DNA of 64,000 bases from Aquincola tertiaricarbonis (lineage in GTDB: Bacteria; Pseudomonadota; Gammaproteobacteria; Burkholderiales; Burkholderiaceae_C): assembly GCF_000969605.1 (NCBI RefSeq), contig NZ_JZUE01000005.1, forward strand, positions 1-64,000, given 5' to 3'. Below the pieces are notes generated by a model. That model was not told the origin of the DNA and ran no database searches. It saw only the letters and a program-made list of their open reading frames with translations. The position numbers were made by a program, and so were the translations under genes. This document shows, piece after piece, positions 12,480 through 22,479 of this stretch. Positions within the stretch are counted from its first letter, which is position 1. Each line of letters opens with the position of its first letter.

Positions 12480-13766
12480 GTGGCCTGCCGCGTCGCGGTG
12501 ATCGGTGGCGGCTGGGCCGGCCTGGCCGCCGCGGTGGCCGGCGTGCAGCGGGGTGCCCAGGTGACGCTGTTCGAGATGGCACCGCAGCTGGGCGGCCGCG
12601 CCCGCGAGGTGCCGGTGGACGGACTGCCGCTGGACAACGGCCAGCACATCCTCATCGGCGCCTACCGCCATACGCTGGCCCTGATGCGCACCGTGGGTGC
12701 ATCGCCCGAGGCCCTGCTGCTGCGCTGCCCGCTGGCGCTGGTGTATCCCGACGGCAGCGGGCTGCGGCTGCCGCCCGGGCCGGCCATCCCGGCCTTCGTG
12801 CGCGGCGTGCTGGCCTATCCCGGCTGGGGCTGGCGCGACCGCGCTTCGCTGCTGCTGGCCGCCGGCCGCTGGGGCGCCAGCGGCTTCCGCTGCGCGCCGC
12901 ACGCCAGCGTGGCGCAGCTCACCCGCAGCCTGAGCCCGGCGGTGCGCCAGCAGCTCATCGAGCCGCTGTGCGTGGCCGCGCTCAACACGCCAACCGAGCG
13001 CGCCAGCGGGCGGGTGTTCCTGCGGGTGCTGCGCGATGCGCTGTTCAGCGGCGCCGGCAGCGCCGACTTGCTGCTGCCGCGCGCCAGCCTGGGCGCGCTG
13101 CTGCCCGCGCCGGCGCAGGCCTGGCTGCAGTCGCGCGGCGCCACCGTGCGCATGGGCCAGCGGGTGCAGCAGCTGCAGCGCGAAGGCAGCGCCTGGCAGA
13201 TGGAAGGCCAGGCGTTCGACCAGGTGCTGCTGGCCACCTCCGCCCGCGAGGCGGCCCGGCTGGCTCAGCCGCTGGCGCCCGCCTGGGCCGCGCGCGCCGC
13301 GGCCTTCGACTACGAACCCATCATCACCGTGTACCTGCGCTGCCCCGGCGCCCGCCTGCCGCTGCCGATGATGGCGTTGCAGGCCGGCCCGCAGGCGCCG
13401 GCGCAGTTCGTGTTCGACCTGGGAGCGCTGGCCGGCGACCGCGGCACCCATGGCGTGTTTGCCTTCGTCATCAGCGGCGCCCGCGATTGGGCGGCACTCG
13501 GTCTGGAGGCCACGGCCGAGGCCACGCTGCTGCAGGCCCAGGCCGCCTTTGCCCCCGGCACCTGGCCGGTGGTGCCCACGGTGCTGCGCACGCTGGCCGA
13601 GCGGCGCGCCACCTTCCTCTGCACCCCGGGGCTGGACCGCCCGCCCGCCGCGGTGGCACCCGGCCTGTGGGCCGCCGGCGACTACGTGGAAGGCCCCTAC
13701 CCCGCCACGCTGGAAGGCGCGGTGCGGGCCGGGCAGGCGGCGCTCGCCGCGGCGCTGGCCGGCTGA
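12480..13766 (+). CDS. hpnE: Hydroxysqualene dehydroxylase HpnE
   Basis: HpnE is an FAD-dependent amine-oxidase-like enzyme that reduces hydroxysqualene to squalene. The 428-residue protein opens with the dinucleotide-binding motif VAVIGGGWAGLAAA, then GGRARE and DNGQHILIGAY, and ends with the FAD-contact segment WAAGDYVEGPYPATLEGAVRAG (PATLEGAVRAG near the C-terminus). The GTG at 12480 was chosen because it sits 2 bases after the hpnD stop and leaves the Rossmann motif at the very N-terminus. Squalene-hopene cyclase is not in the window. Confidence 0.95.
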   Translation: MACRVAVIGGGWAGLAAAVAGVQRGAQVTLFEMAPQLGGRAREVPVDGLPLDNGQHILIGAYRHTLALMRTVGASPEALLLRCPLALVYPDGSGLRLPPGPAIPAFVRGVLAYPGWGWRDRASLLLAAGRWGASGFRCAPHASVAQLTRSLSPAVRQQLIEPLCVAALNTPTERASGRVFLRVLRDALFSGAGSADLLLPRASLGALLPAPAQAWLQSRGATVRMGQRVQQLQREGSAWQMEGQAFDQVLLATSAREAARLAQPLAPAWAARAAAFDYEPIITVYLRCPGARLPLPMMALQAGPQAPAQFVFDLGALAGDRGTHGVFAFVISGARDWAALGLEATAEATLLQAQAAFAPGTWPVVPTVLRTLAERRATFLCTPGLDRPPAAVAPGLWAAGDYVEGPYPATLEGAVRAGQAALAAALAG

Positions 13767-13779
13767 GCCCCGAGCTTGC

Positions 13780-15006
13780 TCAGCGCTTCGGCGCGCGCAT
13801 CGACACCGGCTCCAGGCCGCCGCCCGCCGGCGCTGGAAGAACCGGCCCGAACGGCGCCGCCAGCGGTTCGCCCACGAACACGCCCTGCAGTGGCCAGGCC
13901 ACGCTCTTCCAGTAGGCCTCGATGGCCGTGGCGCCCTGCGCGTAGTGCAGCAGCAGCACCTGCGGATGCGGAAACTTCTGCAGGTGGTTGCAGGGCTCGC
14001 TCACCGTGCCGTAGCTGGCGGTGGCGCCCGAGTCCAGCCATTCCAGCGCGGTGCTCTGCCCGCCCACCCGATCCAGCTGGCCGCCGAAGGAGGTCAGATG
14101 GTCGGCCAGGGCGCCGTCCACCCACCCCAGGCCGTCCAGCCCGCTGAGCTGTGCAGTACCGGTCTGCAGCAGCAGCAGGCGCTGCTGCTGCCGCGGCTGG
14201 TCGGCCTGCTCCACCCGCACCGCCAGGCCCAGCGCCGGTACCGGCCCGGCCGGCGGAAACAGCCGATGGCGCACGTTGCGCGCTGCGTCGGTGGTGGACA
14301 GGAACAGCGCATTCGCCGGCCCGGACCAGCGCCGGCCCAGCCGCCCGTCGGCCGAGACGCCGCGGTCGATCAGCCGCCGGGCCTGCTCCACGTCACGCGC
14401 AGCCAGCAGCATCGACGGCCGCAGCTGATGGTCCCGCCACGGCATGCTGCTGGCCGAGTTGAAGTAGGGCGAAGGCCGCGAGCGGTCGCAGCTGCGGCGG
14501 CAGAAATCGGCATCGAAGCCCAGCGCCAGCGCGCCGGTGATGGACTGGCACTGCACCCCATAAGGCACCGTCCAGGCCAGGGCCAGCGCCTGCGTGGTGT
14601 CGCCGAAATGGCTTTCCACCTGCTGGCGCAGCGCGGCGAATTCCTCCGGTGTCAGGCTGCCGCGCATCGGCAGCTCCAACCGCAGCACCTGTCGCGGCTT
14701 CAAGCCCCGCCGCTCGATGTAGTAGGCGCCCACCGCCACCGAGTACGGGTCCGCGGTGTTGATCACCAGGCCGATGTCGGCCGGCATGAGCCGCGTGCCC
14801 ACGCGTGGCACCTGGATCCATTGCCGCGCAGCTTCTGGTGCGGGCTCGGAGGCCGGGGCTTCGGCAGCGGCGGATCCGGCGGATGCCGCAGCCGAAGGCG
14901 CTTGCGCGGTGGCCACTGCAGCCAGCGACACGCCGGCCAGTAACACGACGGCATGCCGCGCGGCGCACGCCAGTTTCGCGATGCAAAAATTCAAGAAGCG
15001 CTTCAC
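13780..15006 (-). CDS. TIGR03790 family protein, predicted secreted, function unknown
   Basis: The protein is about 408 residues long. It begins with a hydrophobic signal peptide (AVVLLAGVSLAAVATAQA) and an Ala/Pro-rich linker, and then has the features of TIGR03790 proteins: DIGLVINTADPYSVAVGAYY followed by an ERRGLKPRQVLRLELP segment. The function of this family is not known. The GTG at 15006 gives a reasonable signal peptide, and an upstream TTG at 15036 is also open; neither has a good ribosome binding site. It is divergent from the IclR gene, with only 9 bases between the starts, and its stop lies 13 bases from that of hpnE. Confidence 0.75.
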   Translation of the reverse strand: MKRFLNFCIAKLACAARHAVVLLAGVSLAAVATAQAPSAAASAGSAAAEAPASEPAPEAARQWIQVPRVGTRLMPADIGLVINTADPYSVAVGAYYIERRGLKPRQVLRLELPMRGSLTPEEFAALRQQVESHFGDTTQALALAWTVPYGVQCQSITGALALGFDADFCRRSCDRSRPSPYFNSASSMPWRDHQLRPSMLLAARDVEQARRLIDRGVSADGRLGRRWSGPANALFLSTTDAARNVRHRLFPPAGPVPALGLAVRVEQADQPRQQQRLLLLQTGTAQLSGLDGLGWVDGALADHLTSFGGQLDRVGGQSTALEWLDSGATASYGTVSEPCNHLQKFPHPQVLLLHYAQGATAIEAYWKSVAWPLQGVFVGEPLAAPFGPVLPAPAGGGLEPVSMRAPKR

Positions 15007-15015
15007 AATATCGGC

Positions 15016-15819
15016 ATGCGAAAAAATGATGGTCAAACGCCCACGATCCAGGTATTGGAACGGGCTTTCGCGCTACTCGATGTACTGGCCGAGCACCAGG
15101 ATCCTGTCTCGCTCAAGGAAATCAGCGAGCGGTCGGGACTGCATCCTTCCACCGCGCACCGCATCCTCAACGACATGGCGGTCGGCCGCCTGGTGGACCG
15201 GCCCCAGGCCGGCAGTTATCGGCTCGGCATGCGCCTGCTGGAGCTCGGCAACCTGGTGAAGGCGCGGCTGGACGTGCGCGACGCGGCGCTGGCGCCGATG
15301 CGCGAACTGCACAAGCTCACCCACCAGCCGGTGAACCTCTCGGTGCGGCAGGGCGACGAGATCGTCTACATCGAGCGCACGTACAGCGAACGCTCGGGCA
15401 TGCAGGTGGTGCGTGCCATCGGCGGCCGCGCGCCGCTGCACCTCACCTCGGTGGGCAAGCTGTTCCTGGCCCATGAAGACCCGCAGCGGGTACGCGCCTA
15501 TGCCACGCGCACCGGCCTGGCCGGCCACACGCGCAACAGCATCACCGACATCGCGCGGCTGGAGCGCGAGCTGCACGGCGTGCGCCACCAGACGGTGGCA
15601 CGCGACGACGAGGAACTGGAGCTGGGCGTGCGCTGCATGGCCGCCGGCATCTACGACGACCAGAACAAGCTGGTGGCCGGACTGTCGATCTCGGCGCCGG
15701 CGGACCGGCTGGAAGAAGGCTGGCTGGAGCGCCTGAAGGCCACCGCCAGCCAGATCTCGTCGGCCCTGGGCCACCGCATCTCGCAGGGCCCGGCGGCGGG
15801 GCTCAAGGCGTCGTCTTGA
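15016..15819 (+). CDS. IclR family transcriptional regulator
   Basis: The 267-residue protein has an N-terminal winged helix-turn-helix (SLKEISERSGLHPSTAHRIL, about residues 27-46) and a C-terminal GAF-like effector domain (about residues 80-250) with GRAPLHLTSVGKLFLA and the metal/effector region AAGIYDDQNKLVAGLSISAP. The ATG at 15016 was chosen; the frame extends upstream without a better start. A perfect palindrome GAAGCGCTTC (14996-15005) lies just before it and overlaps the divergent TIGR03790 start, a possible operator. Its 3' end overlaps the convergent pbpG by 17 bases. The effector is unknown. Confidence 0.92.
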   Translation: MRKNDGQTPTIQVLERAFALLDVLAEHQDPVSLKEISERSGLHPSTAHRILNDMAVGRLVDRPQAGSYRLGMRLLELGNLVKARLDVRDAALAPMRELHKLTHQPVNLSVRQGDEIVYIERTYSERSGMQVVRAIGGRAPLHLTSVGKLFLAHEDPQRVRAYATRTGLAGHTRNSITDIARLERELHGVRHQTVARDDEELELGVRCMAAGIYDDQNKLVAGLSISAPADRLEEGWLERLKATASQISSALGHRISQGPAAGLKASS

Positions 15820-16852
15820 CCGCCGTGCTCACCGCCAGGCTGCCCGGCAGCTCGGTGGTGACCCACTTGCGGATGCGCTCGGCATCGCCGATGCGCGAAT
15901 ACTTTCCGGCCGAATCCAGCAGCACCATGATGACCTTTCGGCCGGCCACCTGGGCCTGCATCACGAGGCAGCGGCCAGCTTCGGAGATATAGCCGGTCTT
16001 CTGCAGGCCGATGTCCCAGGAGCCGCTGCGCACCAGGCCGTTGCTGTTGCGGAACTGAAGCAGCCGGCTGCCCACCTCCACCCGGTGCTCGGGCGATGTG
16101 GAGAGCTGGCGGATCACCTCGTGCTTGCTGGCTTCCTTCACCAGCTCGGCCAGGTCATGGGCGCTGGACTGGTTGTTGCTCGACAGGCCGGTGGGCTCAA
16201 CATAGCGCGTGTCGTTCATGCCCAGCTGGTGGGCCTTGCGGTTCATCGCCGCGACGAAGGCCTGCAGGCCGCCCGGGTAGTGCCGGCCCAGCGCATTGGC
16301 TGCGCGGTTCTCCGACGACATCAGCGCCAGGTGCATCATCTCGCCACGCGTGAGCTGCGTGCCCACGGCCAGCCGGGAGCCGCTGTGCTTCTCGGTGTCG
16401 ACGTCGTCCTGCGTGATGGTCAGCACCTCGTCGGCCGGCAGGTTGGCTTCGGCCACCACCAGCGCCGTCATCAGCTTGGTGATGGAGGCGATCGGCAGCA
16501 CGGCCTGGGAGTTCTTGCTGAACAACACCTCGTTGGTGTCCTGGTCCAGCACCAGCGCGACGCTGGACTTGAGGTCCAGCGGATCGGTGGCGCCATGCAG
16601 GCCGTAGAGCTGGCCGAAGGACATGCGGGCCGGCTCGGGGTTGACGATCGCCACGCGGCGCTTGGCCACCACCTTGGTGGTGCGGTCGGCCTTGACCTTG
16701 GCGCTGGCCTGGCGCGCCGCCGGCTTCTTGGCCTTGACCGTCTTCGCGGGCTTGGTCGCCGCTTCCGCGGTGAGCGGTTGGAACAATGCCGCGGCCACGC
16801 CGACAGCACCTGCCACACACAACAAACGTAAAGATTTCAGTGCGCGTACCAC
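15803..16852 (-). CDS. pbpG: D-alanyl-D-alanine endopeptidase (PbpG/penicillin-binding protein 7 type)
   Basis: This is a periplasmic serine peptidase that cleaves D-Ala-meso-diaminopimelate cross-links in peptidoglycan. The 349-residue protein has a signal peptide (LLCVAGAVGVAAALFQPLTAEA), a Lys/Ala-rich linker to about residue 70, and the S11 peptidase domain. All three active-site motifs are present: SITK (Ser123, Lys126), SEN, and KTG in LQKTGYISEAG. The GTG at 16852 has AGGAG six bases upstream. A short C-terminal tail and no membrane anchor fit PbpG better than DacA. Confidence 0.93.
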   Translation of the reverse strand: MVRALKSLRLLCVAGAVGVAAALFQPLTAEAATKPAKTVKAKKPAARQASAKVKADRTTKVVAKRRVAIVNPEPARMSFGQLYGLHGATDPLDLKSSVALVLDQDTNEVLFSKNSQAVLPIASITKLMTALVVAEANLPADEVLTITQDDVDTEKHSGSRLAVGTQLTRGEMMHLALMSSENRAANALGRHYPGGLQAFVAAMNRKAHQLGMNDTRYVEPTGLSSNNQSSAHDLAELVKEASKHEVIRQLSTSPEHRVEVGSRLLQFRNSNGLVRSGSWDIGLQKTGYISEAGRCLVMQAQVAGRKVIMVLLDSAGKYSRIGDAERIRKWVTTELPGSLAVSTAVKTTP

Positions 16853-16931
16853 ACCCGGCTCCTGTCAAGAAGTCAGTGTAGGCGAAGCAAAAAACACACG
16901 CAAGATCAGAAACTTACGCCACGTTCCTCAA

Positions 16932-16951
16932 GTGGCGCCTTTTGGCGCCAC
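16932..16951 (-). terminator. Perfect stem-loop downstream of leuA, possible terminator
   Basis: GTGGCGCC and GGCGCCAC enclose a 4-base loop, 9 bases past the leuA stop. There is no T-tract on the minus strand (TTGAGGAACG follows), so termination would be factor-assisted, or the hairpin only protects the mRNA end. It separates the leu genes from pbpG, which has its own ribosome binding site downstream. Confidence 0.4.
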
Positions 16952-16959
16952 CTGGGGCC

Positions 16960-18501
16960 TCAGCCTTGGGCCGCGACACGTTCGGTCTTGCTGTGCAACT
17001 TGTTCAACGCCGCCAGGTACGCCTTGGCCGAAGCCACCACGATGTCCGGATCGGCACCCACACCATTGACGACACGTCCGCCCAGCTGCAGGCGCACGGT
17101 CACCTCTCCCTGGGATTCTGTGCTTCCGGATGTAATCGCATTGACCGAATAGAGCAGCAGTTCGGCGCCACTTCCGACGCGGGACTCGATGGCCTTCAGG
17201 CTCGCGTCCACCGGGCCGTTGCCGTCGCTGCTGGCGTGATGCTCCACTTCGCCGGCCGCGAAGGCCACTGTGGCGTGCGGGCGCTCGCCCATCTCCGAGC
17301 GCTGGGACAGCGCCAGCAGCCGGTAGTGCTCGCGGTCGGGCGTAACGCTTTCGTCCGACACCAGCGCCAGGATGTCCTCGTCGAAGATCTCCGACTTTCG
17401 GTCGGCCAGGTCCTTGAAGCGGGTGAAGGCCGCGTTCACGTCGGCTTCCGATTCGAGCCCGATGCCCAGCTCCTGCAGCCGCTGCTTGAAGGCATTGCGG
17501 CCCGACAGCTTGCCCAGCACGATCTTGTTGGCCGACCAGCCCACGTCCTCGGCGCGCATGATCTCGTAGGTGTCGCGCGCCTTCAGCACGCCGTCCTGGT
17601 GGATGCCCGAGGCATGTGCGAAGGCATTGGCGCCCACCACCGCCTTGTTGGGCTGCACCACGAAGCCGGTGGTCTGGCTGACCATGCGCGAGGCCGGCAC
17701 GATCTGCGTCGCGTCGATGCCCAGCTCCAGGCCGAAGTAGTCGCGGCGGGTCTTCACCGCCATCACGATCTCTTCGAGCGAGCAGTTGCCCGCGCGCTCG
17801 CCCAGGCCGTTGATCGTGCATTCGATCTGCCGCGCGCCGCCCAGCTTGACGCCGGCCAGCGAGTTGGCCACGGCCATGCCCAGGTCGTTGTGGCAGTGCA
17901 CCGACCAGATCGCCTTGTCGCTGTTGGGCACCCGCTCGCGCAGCTGCCGGATGAAGTTGCCGTACAGCTCCGGAATGGCATAGCCCACCGTGTCCGGGAT
18001 GTTCAGCGTGGTGGCGCCCTCCTCGATCACGGCCTCCAGCACGCGGCACAGGAAGTCCGGGTCCGACCGGTAGCCGTCCTCGGGCGAGAACTCCACGTCG
18101 GCCGTCAGGTTGCGGGCGAAGCGCACCGCCTGCCGCGCCTGCTCCAGCACCTGCTCGCGCGTCATGCGCAGCTTCTTCTCCATGTGCAGTTCGCTGGTGG
18201 CGATGAAGGTGTGGATGCGTGAGCGCGCCGCACCTTTCAGCGCCTCCGCAGCGCGGGCGATGTCGCGGTCGTTGGCGCGGGCCAGCGAGCACACGGTCGA
18301 CTCCTTGATGACGTCGGCGATCGCCTTCACCGCCTCGAAATCGCCGTTGCTCGAGGCCGCGAAGCCCGCCTCGATCACGTCAACGCGCAGCCGCTCGAGC
18401 TGCCGCGCGATGCGCAGCTTCTCGTCCTTGGTCATCGACGCGCCGGGCGACTGCTCGCCATCGCGCAAGGTGGTGTCGAAGATGATGAGCTTGTCGGCCA
18501 T
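16960..18501 (-). CDS. leuA: 2-isopropylmalate synthase, short (Escherichia coli) type
   Basis: The enzyme condenses acetyl-CoA with 2-ketoisovalerate in the first committed step of leucine synthesis. The 513-residue protein has the HMGL-like TIM barrel beginning [18 protein letters not shown] (metal-binding Asp in TTLRDGEQ), the [13 protein letters not shown] motif carrying metal-ligand histidines, the [14 protein letters not shown] active-site segment, and a C-terminal regulatory LeuA dimer domain that binds leucine. It lies 54 bases downstream of a second synthase of a different subfamily. Confidence 0.97.
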   Translation of the reverse strand: MADKLIIFDTTLRDGEQSPGASMTKDEKLRIARQLERLRVDVIEAGFAASSNGDFEAVKAIADVIKESTVCSLARANDRDIARAAEALKGAARSRIHTFIATSELHMEKKLRMTREQVLEQARQAVRFARNLTADVEFSPEDGYRSDPDFLCRVLEAVIEEGATTLNIPDTVGYAIPELYGNFIRQLRERVPNSDKAIWSVHCHNDLGMAVANSLAGVKLGGARQIECTINGLGERAGNCSLEEIVMAVKTRRDYFGLELGIDATQIVPASRMVSQTTGFVVQPNKAVVGANAFAHASGIHQDGVLKARDTYEIMRAEDVGWSANKIVLGKLSGRNAFKQRLQELGIGLESEADVNAAFTRFKDLADRKSEIFDEDILALVSDESVTPDREHYRLLALSQRSEMGERPHATVAFAAGEVEHHASSDGNGPVDASLKAIESRVGSGAELLLYSVNAITSGSTESQGEVTVRLQLGGRVVNGVGADPDIVVASAKAYLAALNKLHSKTERVAAQG

Positions 18502-18555
18502 GGCGGGTCTCCTTCGGATGCCTCGTGGGTGTCTTTGTCGTGTCGAGCGGCAGCG

Positions 18556-20241
18556 TCAGGCAGTGGCGCCTTCGGCCTGTGGCTCGAAGCGCCCGGCGCG
18601 CATCAGGCCGCCCAGCACCGCCTTCATCGACGCAGTGGTGGTGTTGGCATCGATGCCCACGCCGAAGCGGGTGGCGCCATCGATGCGCAGCTCCAGGTAG
18701 GCCGCCGCGCGGGCCTGGGCACCGCCGCCGATCGCGTGCTGATGGTAGTCCAGCACCTCCACCGTGGCCGGCGACAGCGCGCGCAGGCCGTCGACGAACG
18801 CGTCCACCGGACCGTTGCCTTCGCCCTGCAGGCGATGGGTGCGGCCGGCGTGCAGCACGTCGGCGCGCACCGTCACGCGGCCTTCGTCCTGCTCGGTCAC
18901 CTGCACATGCGCGATATGGGCCTGTGCCACGCCGTATTCACGCTCGAAGATGGCCCACAGGTCGGCGGCGTTCAGCTCCTTGCCCTCGGTGTCCATCACC
19001 TGCTGCACCACGCGGCTGAAGTCGATCTGCACCCGGCGCGGCAGCTCCAGGCCGTATTCGCTCTCGAGCAGGTACGCGATGCCGCCCTTGCCCGACTGGC
19101 TGTTGACGCGGATCACCGCCTCGTAGCTGCGGCCGAGGTCCATCGGGTCGATGGGCAGGTAGGGCATGTCCCAGATGTCGCCCTCGCGCCGCGCGGCGAA
19201 GGCCTTCTTGATCGCGTCCTGGTGCGAGCCCGAGAAACTTGTATAGACAAGATCGCCCACGTACGGATGGCGCGGGTGCACCGGCAGCTGGTTGCAGTGC
19301 TCCACCGTGCGGCGGATCTCGTCGATGTCGGAAAAGTCGAGGCCCGGCGCCACGCCCTGGGTGTACAGGTTGAGCGCCACGTTCACCACGTCGAGGTTGC
19401 CGGTGCGCTCGCCGTTGCCGAACAGGCAGCCTTCCAGCCGGTCGGCGCCGGCCATCAGGGCCATCTCGGCGGCGGCGCTGCCGGTGCCGCGGTCGTTGTG
19501 CGGGTGGATCGACATCACGATGCCGTCGCGCCGCTCAAGGTGGCGGTGCATCCACTCCACCATGTCAGCGAACACATTGGGCGTGCAGCACTCCACCGTC
19601 GAAGGCAGGTTGATGATGCAAGGCCGCTGCGGCGTGGCGCGCCATTCGGCCGACACCGCATCGACGATGCGCTTGGCGAACGGCAGCTCGGTGTTGGAGA
19701 ACATCTCCGGCGAATACTCGAAGGTCCACTGCGTACCGGGCTGGCGCTCTGCGCATTCGCGGATCATGCGGGCATGCCTGACGGCGAGATCGACCACGCC
19801 GTCTTCGTCCAGACCCAGCACCACGCGGCGCATCACCGGCGCGGTGGCGTTGTACAGGTGCACGATCACGCGCTTGGCGCCCACCAGCGATTCGAAGGTG
19901 CGGGTGATGAGGTGGTCACGCGCCTGCGTCAGCACCTGGATGGTCACGTCGTCGGGCACGAGGTTGCGCTCGATCAGCAGCCGCACGAAGTCGAAGTCGG
20001 CCTGCGACGCCGACGGGAAGCCGACCTCGATCTCCTTGAAGCCGATGCGCACGAGCTGCTCGAACATGCGCAGCTTGCGCGCCGGGTCCATCGGCTCGAT
20101 CAGCGCCTGGTTGCCGTCGCGCAGGTCGACGCTGCACCACACGGGCGGCTTGTCGATCACAACATCGGGCCAGCGGCGGTCGACGAGGCCGACGGTGGTG
20201 GCAGCGCGGTACTTGGCGGCAGGGTTCTTCAACATCGACAT
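18556..20241 (-). CDS. leuA2: 2-isopropylmalate synthase, long (LeuA type 2) form
   Basis: This 561-residue protein belongs to the long subfamily that includes actinobacterial and fungal enzymes. It begins [17 protein letters not shown] and has the catalytic start [17 protein letters not shown], the metal-ligand motif [35 protein letters not shown], and the C-terminal allosteric domain (about residues 420-555). It and the following leuA look like isozymes with separate evolutionary origins. A leader peptide with three consecutive Leu codons and a terminator hairpin lie directly upstream, so its expression is probably leucine-attenuated. Confidence 0.95.
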   Translation of the reverse strand: MSMLKNPAAKYRAATTVGLVDRRWPDVVIDKPPVWCSVDLRDGNQALIEPMDPARKLRMFEQLVRIGFKEIEVGFPSASQADFDFVRLLIERNLVPDDVTIQVLTQARDHLITRTFESLVGAKRVIVHLYNATAPVMRRVVLGLDEDGVVDLAVRHARMIRECAERQPGTQWTFEYSPEMFSNTELPFAKRIVDAVSAEWRATPQRPCIINLPSTVECCTPNVFADMVEWMHRHLERRDGIVMSIHPHNDRGTGSAAAEMALMAGADRLEGCLFGNGERTGNLDVVNVALNLYTQGVAPGLDFSDIDEIRRTVEHCNQLPVHPRHPYVGDLVYTSFSGSHQDAIKKAFAARREGDIWDMPYLPIDPMDLGRSYEAVIRVNSQSGKGGIAYLLESEYGLELPRRVQIDFSRVVQQVMDTEGKELNAADLWAIFEREYGVAQAHIAHVQVTEQDEGRVTVRADVLHAGRTHRLQGEGNGPVDAFVDGLRALSPATVEVLDYHQHAIGGGAQARAAAYLELRIDGATRFGVGIDANTTTASMKAVLGGLMRAGRFEPQAEGATA

Positions 20242-20287
20242 GGTGGTCTTTCGTTGGTGTGAACGCAGCCGGATTTCCCAAAAGCAA

Positions 20288-20320
20288 ACGGCCCGCTGCG
20301 TTGCGCTGGGCGGGCCGTTG
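20288..20320 (-). terminator. Leucine attenuator hairpin of leuA2
   Basis: On the minus strand AACGGCCCGC pairs perfectly with GCGGGCCGTT (10 pairs, 13-base loop), followed by TGCTTTTGGG. It lies 33 bases after the leader-peptide stop and 46 bases before the leuA2 start. The arrangement of leader peptide, G+C-rich stem and short T-tract is that of an amino-acid attenuator. The competing antiterminator pairing was not worked out. Confidence 0.75.
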
Positions 20321-20353
20321 ATCCGGGGAGAAAAAAATTCTGGACGAGATCGT

Positions 20354-20410
20354 TCAGCGCGCCTGAAGCACGCCTAGTAGCAGCGAGGTGGTTGCGATGC
20401 GGAACGACAT
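20354..20410 (-). CDS. leuL: leu operon leader peptide (attenuator peptide)
   Basis: This is an 18-codon [21 protein letters not shown], with three consecutive leucine codons (CTG CTA CTA) and a fourth (CTT) four codons later. CTA and CTT are rare in this high-GC genome, so the ribosome should stall when charged tRNA-Leu is scarce. The terminator hairpin and leuA2 follow. Start ATG is at 20410. TATATT (20418-20423, minus strand) lies only about 8 bases upstream and could be a -10 box giving an almost leaderless message; otherwise transcription comes from pssA upstream. Confidence 0.8.
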   Translation of the reverse strand: MSFRIATTSLLLGVLQAR

Positions 20411-20446
20411 GGCCACGAATATATCACCCGAATGGGGGAACGTGTT

Positions 20447-21280
20447 CTAGCGATGAAGGCCTTCCTCGTCCGGCTCATCGGTGGACGTGGCGATCACGCT
20501 CACCGGCCGGCCCTTCATCTTGCGGTATACGTACACGCCGTAGCCCGAGAGGCCGTACACGCAGAACAGCGCGAACAGCACGATCGGCGGGTGGATGTTG
20601 ATCACCGCGATGCCGAGCGCGATCAGCACGATGACGATGAACGGCACCGAGCGCTTGAAGCTCACGTCCTTGAAGCTGTAGAACGGCACGTTGGTCACCA
20701 TCGTCAGCCCCGCGTACAGCGTGGCGCCGAAGGCGGACCAGGCCAGCCACGGCAGGCTCCACACCTCGCGGAAGCCCGCGTCGTCCATCACCCAGATGAA
20801 GCCGATGATCAGCGCCGCCGCGGCCGGGCTGGGCAAGCCCTGGAAGTAGCGCTTGTCCACCACGCCAATGTTGGTGTTGAAGCGCGCCAGCCGCAGCGCG
20901 GCGCAGGCGCAGTACACGAAGGCCGCGATCCAGCCCGCCTTGCCCAGGCCCTTGAGCGCCCATTCGTAGGTGATGAGCGCCGGCGCGGCGCCGAAGCTCA
21001 CCATGTCCGACAGGCTGTCCATCTGCTCGCCGAAGGCGCTCTGCGTGTTGGTCATGCGGGCGACGCGGCCGTCCAGGCTGTCCAGCACCGCGGCCATGAA
21101 GATGCCGATGGCCGCCTGCTCGAAGCGGCCGTTCATCGCCATCACCACCGCATAGAAGCCGCCGAACAGCGCGGCCAGCGTGAACAGGTTGGGCAGGATG
21201 TAGATGCCCTTGCGGCGGGGCCGGTCGCGCAGGTCGTCGGGTTCCTGCAGCGACAGGGCTGCGTCGTTCTGGTCATTCAT
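20447..21280 (-). CDS. pssA: CDP-diacylglycerol--serine O-phosphatidyltransferase
   Basis: PssA makes phosphatidylserine, the precursor of phosphatidylethanolamine, in the inner membrane. The 277-residue protein has several membrane segments and the CDP-alcohol phosphatidyltransferase motif D-x2-D-G-x2-A-R-x8-G-x3-D-x3-D as [20 protein letters not shown] followed by [11 protein letters not shown] (about residues 65-100). The ATG at 21280 is preferred to a TTG two codons earlier. It sits between ilvC and the leucine leader. No psd (phosphatidylserine decarboxylase) gene is in the window. Confidence 0.96.
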   Translation of the reverse strand: MNDQNDAALSLQEPDDLRDRPRRKGIYILPNLFTLAALFGGFYAVVMAMNGRFEQAAIGIFMAAVLDSLDGRVARMTNTQSAFGEQMDSLSDMVSFGAAPALITYEWALKGLGKAGWIAAFVYCACAALRLARFNTNIGVVDKRYFQGLPSPAAAALIIGFIWVMDDAGFREVWSLPWLAWSAFGATLYAGLTMVTNVPFYSFKDVSFKRSVPFIVIVLIALGIAVINIHPPIVLFALFCVYGLSGYGVYVYRKMKGRPVSVIATSTDEPDEEGLHR

Positions 21281-21326
21281 CTTCAAAGCATACCCCGCAG
21301 AGATATGAGGGCCGCAGACAGCCGAA

Positions 21327-21369
21327 GGCCGCGGAACCCGGGCCGGCGAAGGCCCGGGCCGCCGCGGCC
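21327..21369 (-). terminator. Long two-part stem-loop between ilvC and pssA
   Basis: The outer stem GGCCGCGG/CCGCGGCC and the inner stem CCCGGGCC/GGCCCGGG are both perfect 8-mers, with a 6-base loop and small internal bulges. It starts 20 bases after the ilvC stop. There is no T-tract, so it may act in transcript processing or stability, or as a partial terminator uncoupling pssA from the ilv genes. Confidence 0.5.
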
Positions 21370-21388
21370 CGGAGATCGCCGATGGCGA

Positions 21389-22423
<1,035 letters not shown>

Positions 22424-22479
22424 TTAGGTGGGTTCAGTGAACAAGCAGCCGCCGCGAAAACGGCTCTGCCGGGGGTGGG

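Noticed and set aside
16932-16951. Hairpin after leuA as a full intrinsic terminator
   Set aside because: The stem is perfect but no T-tract follows on the coding strand, so it is listed only as a possible terminator at low confidence.
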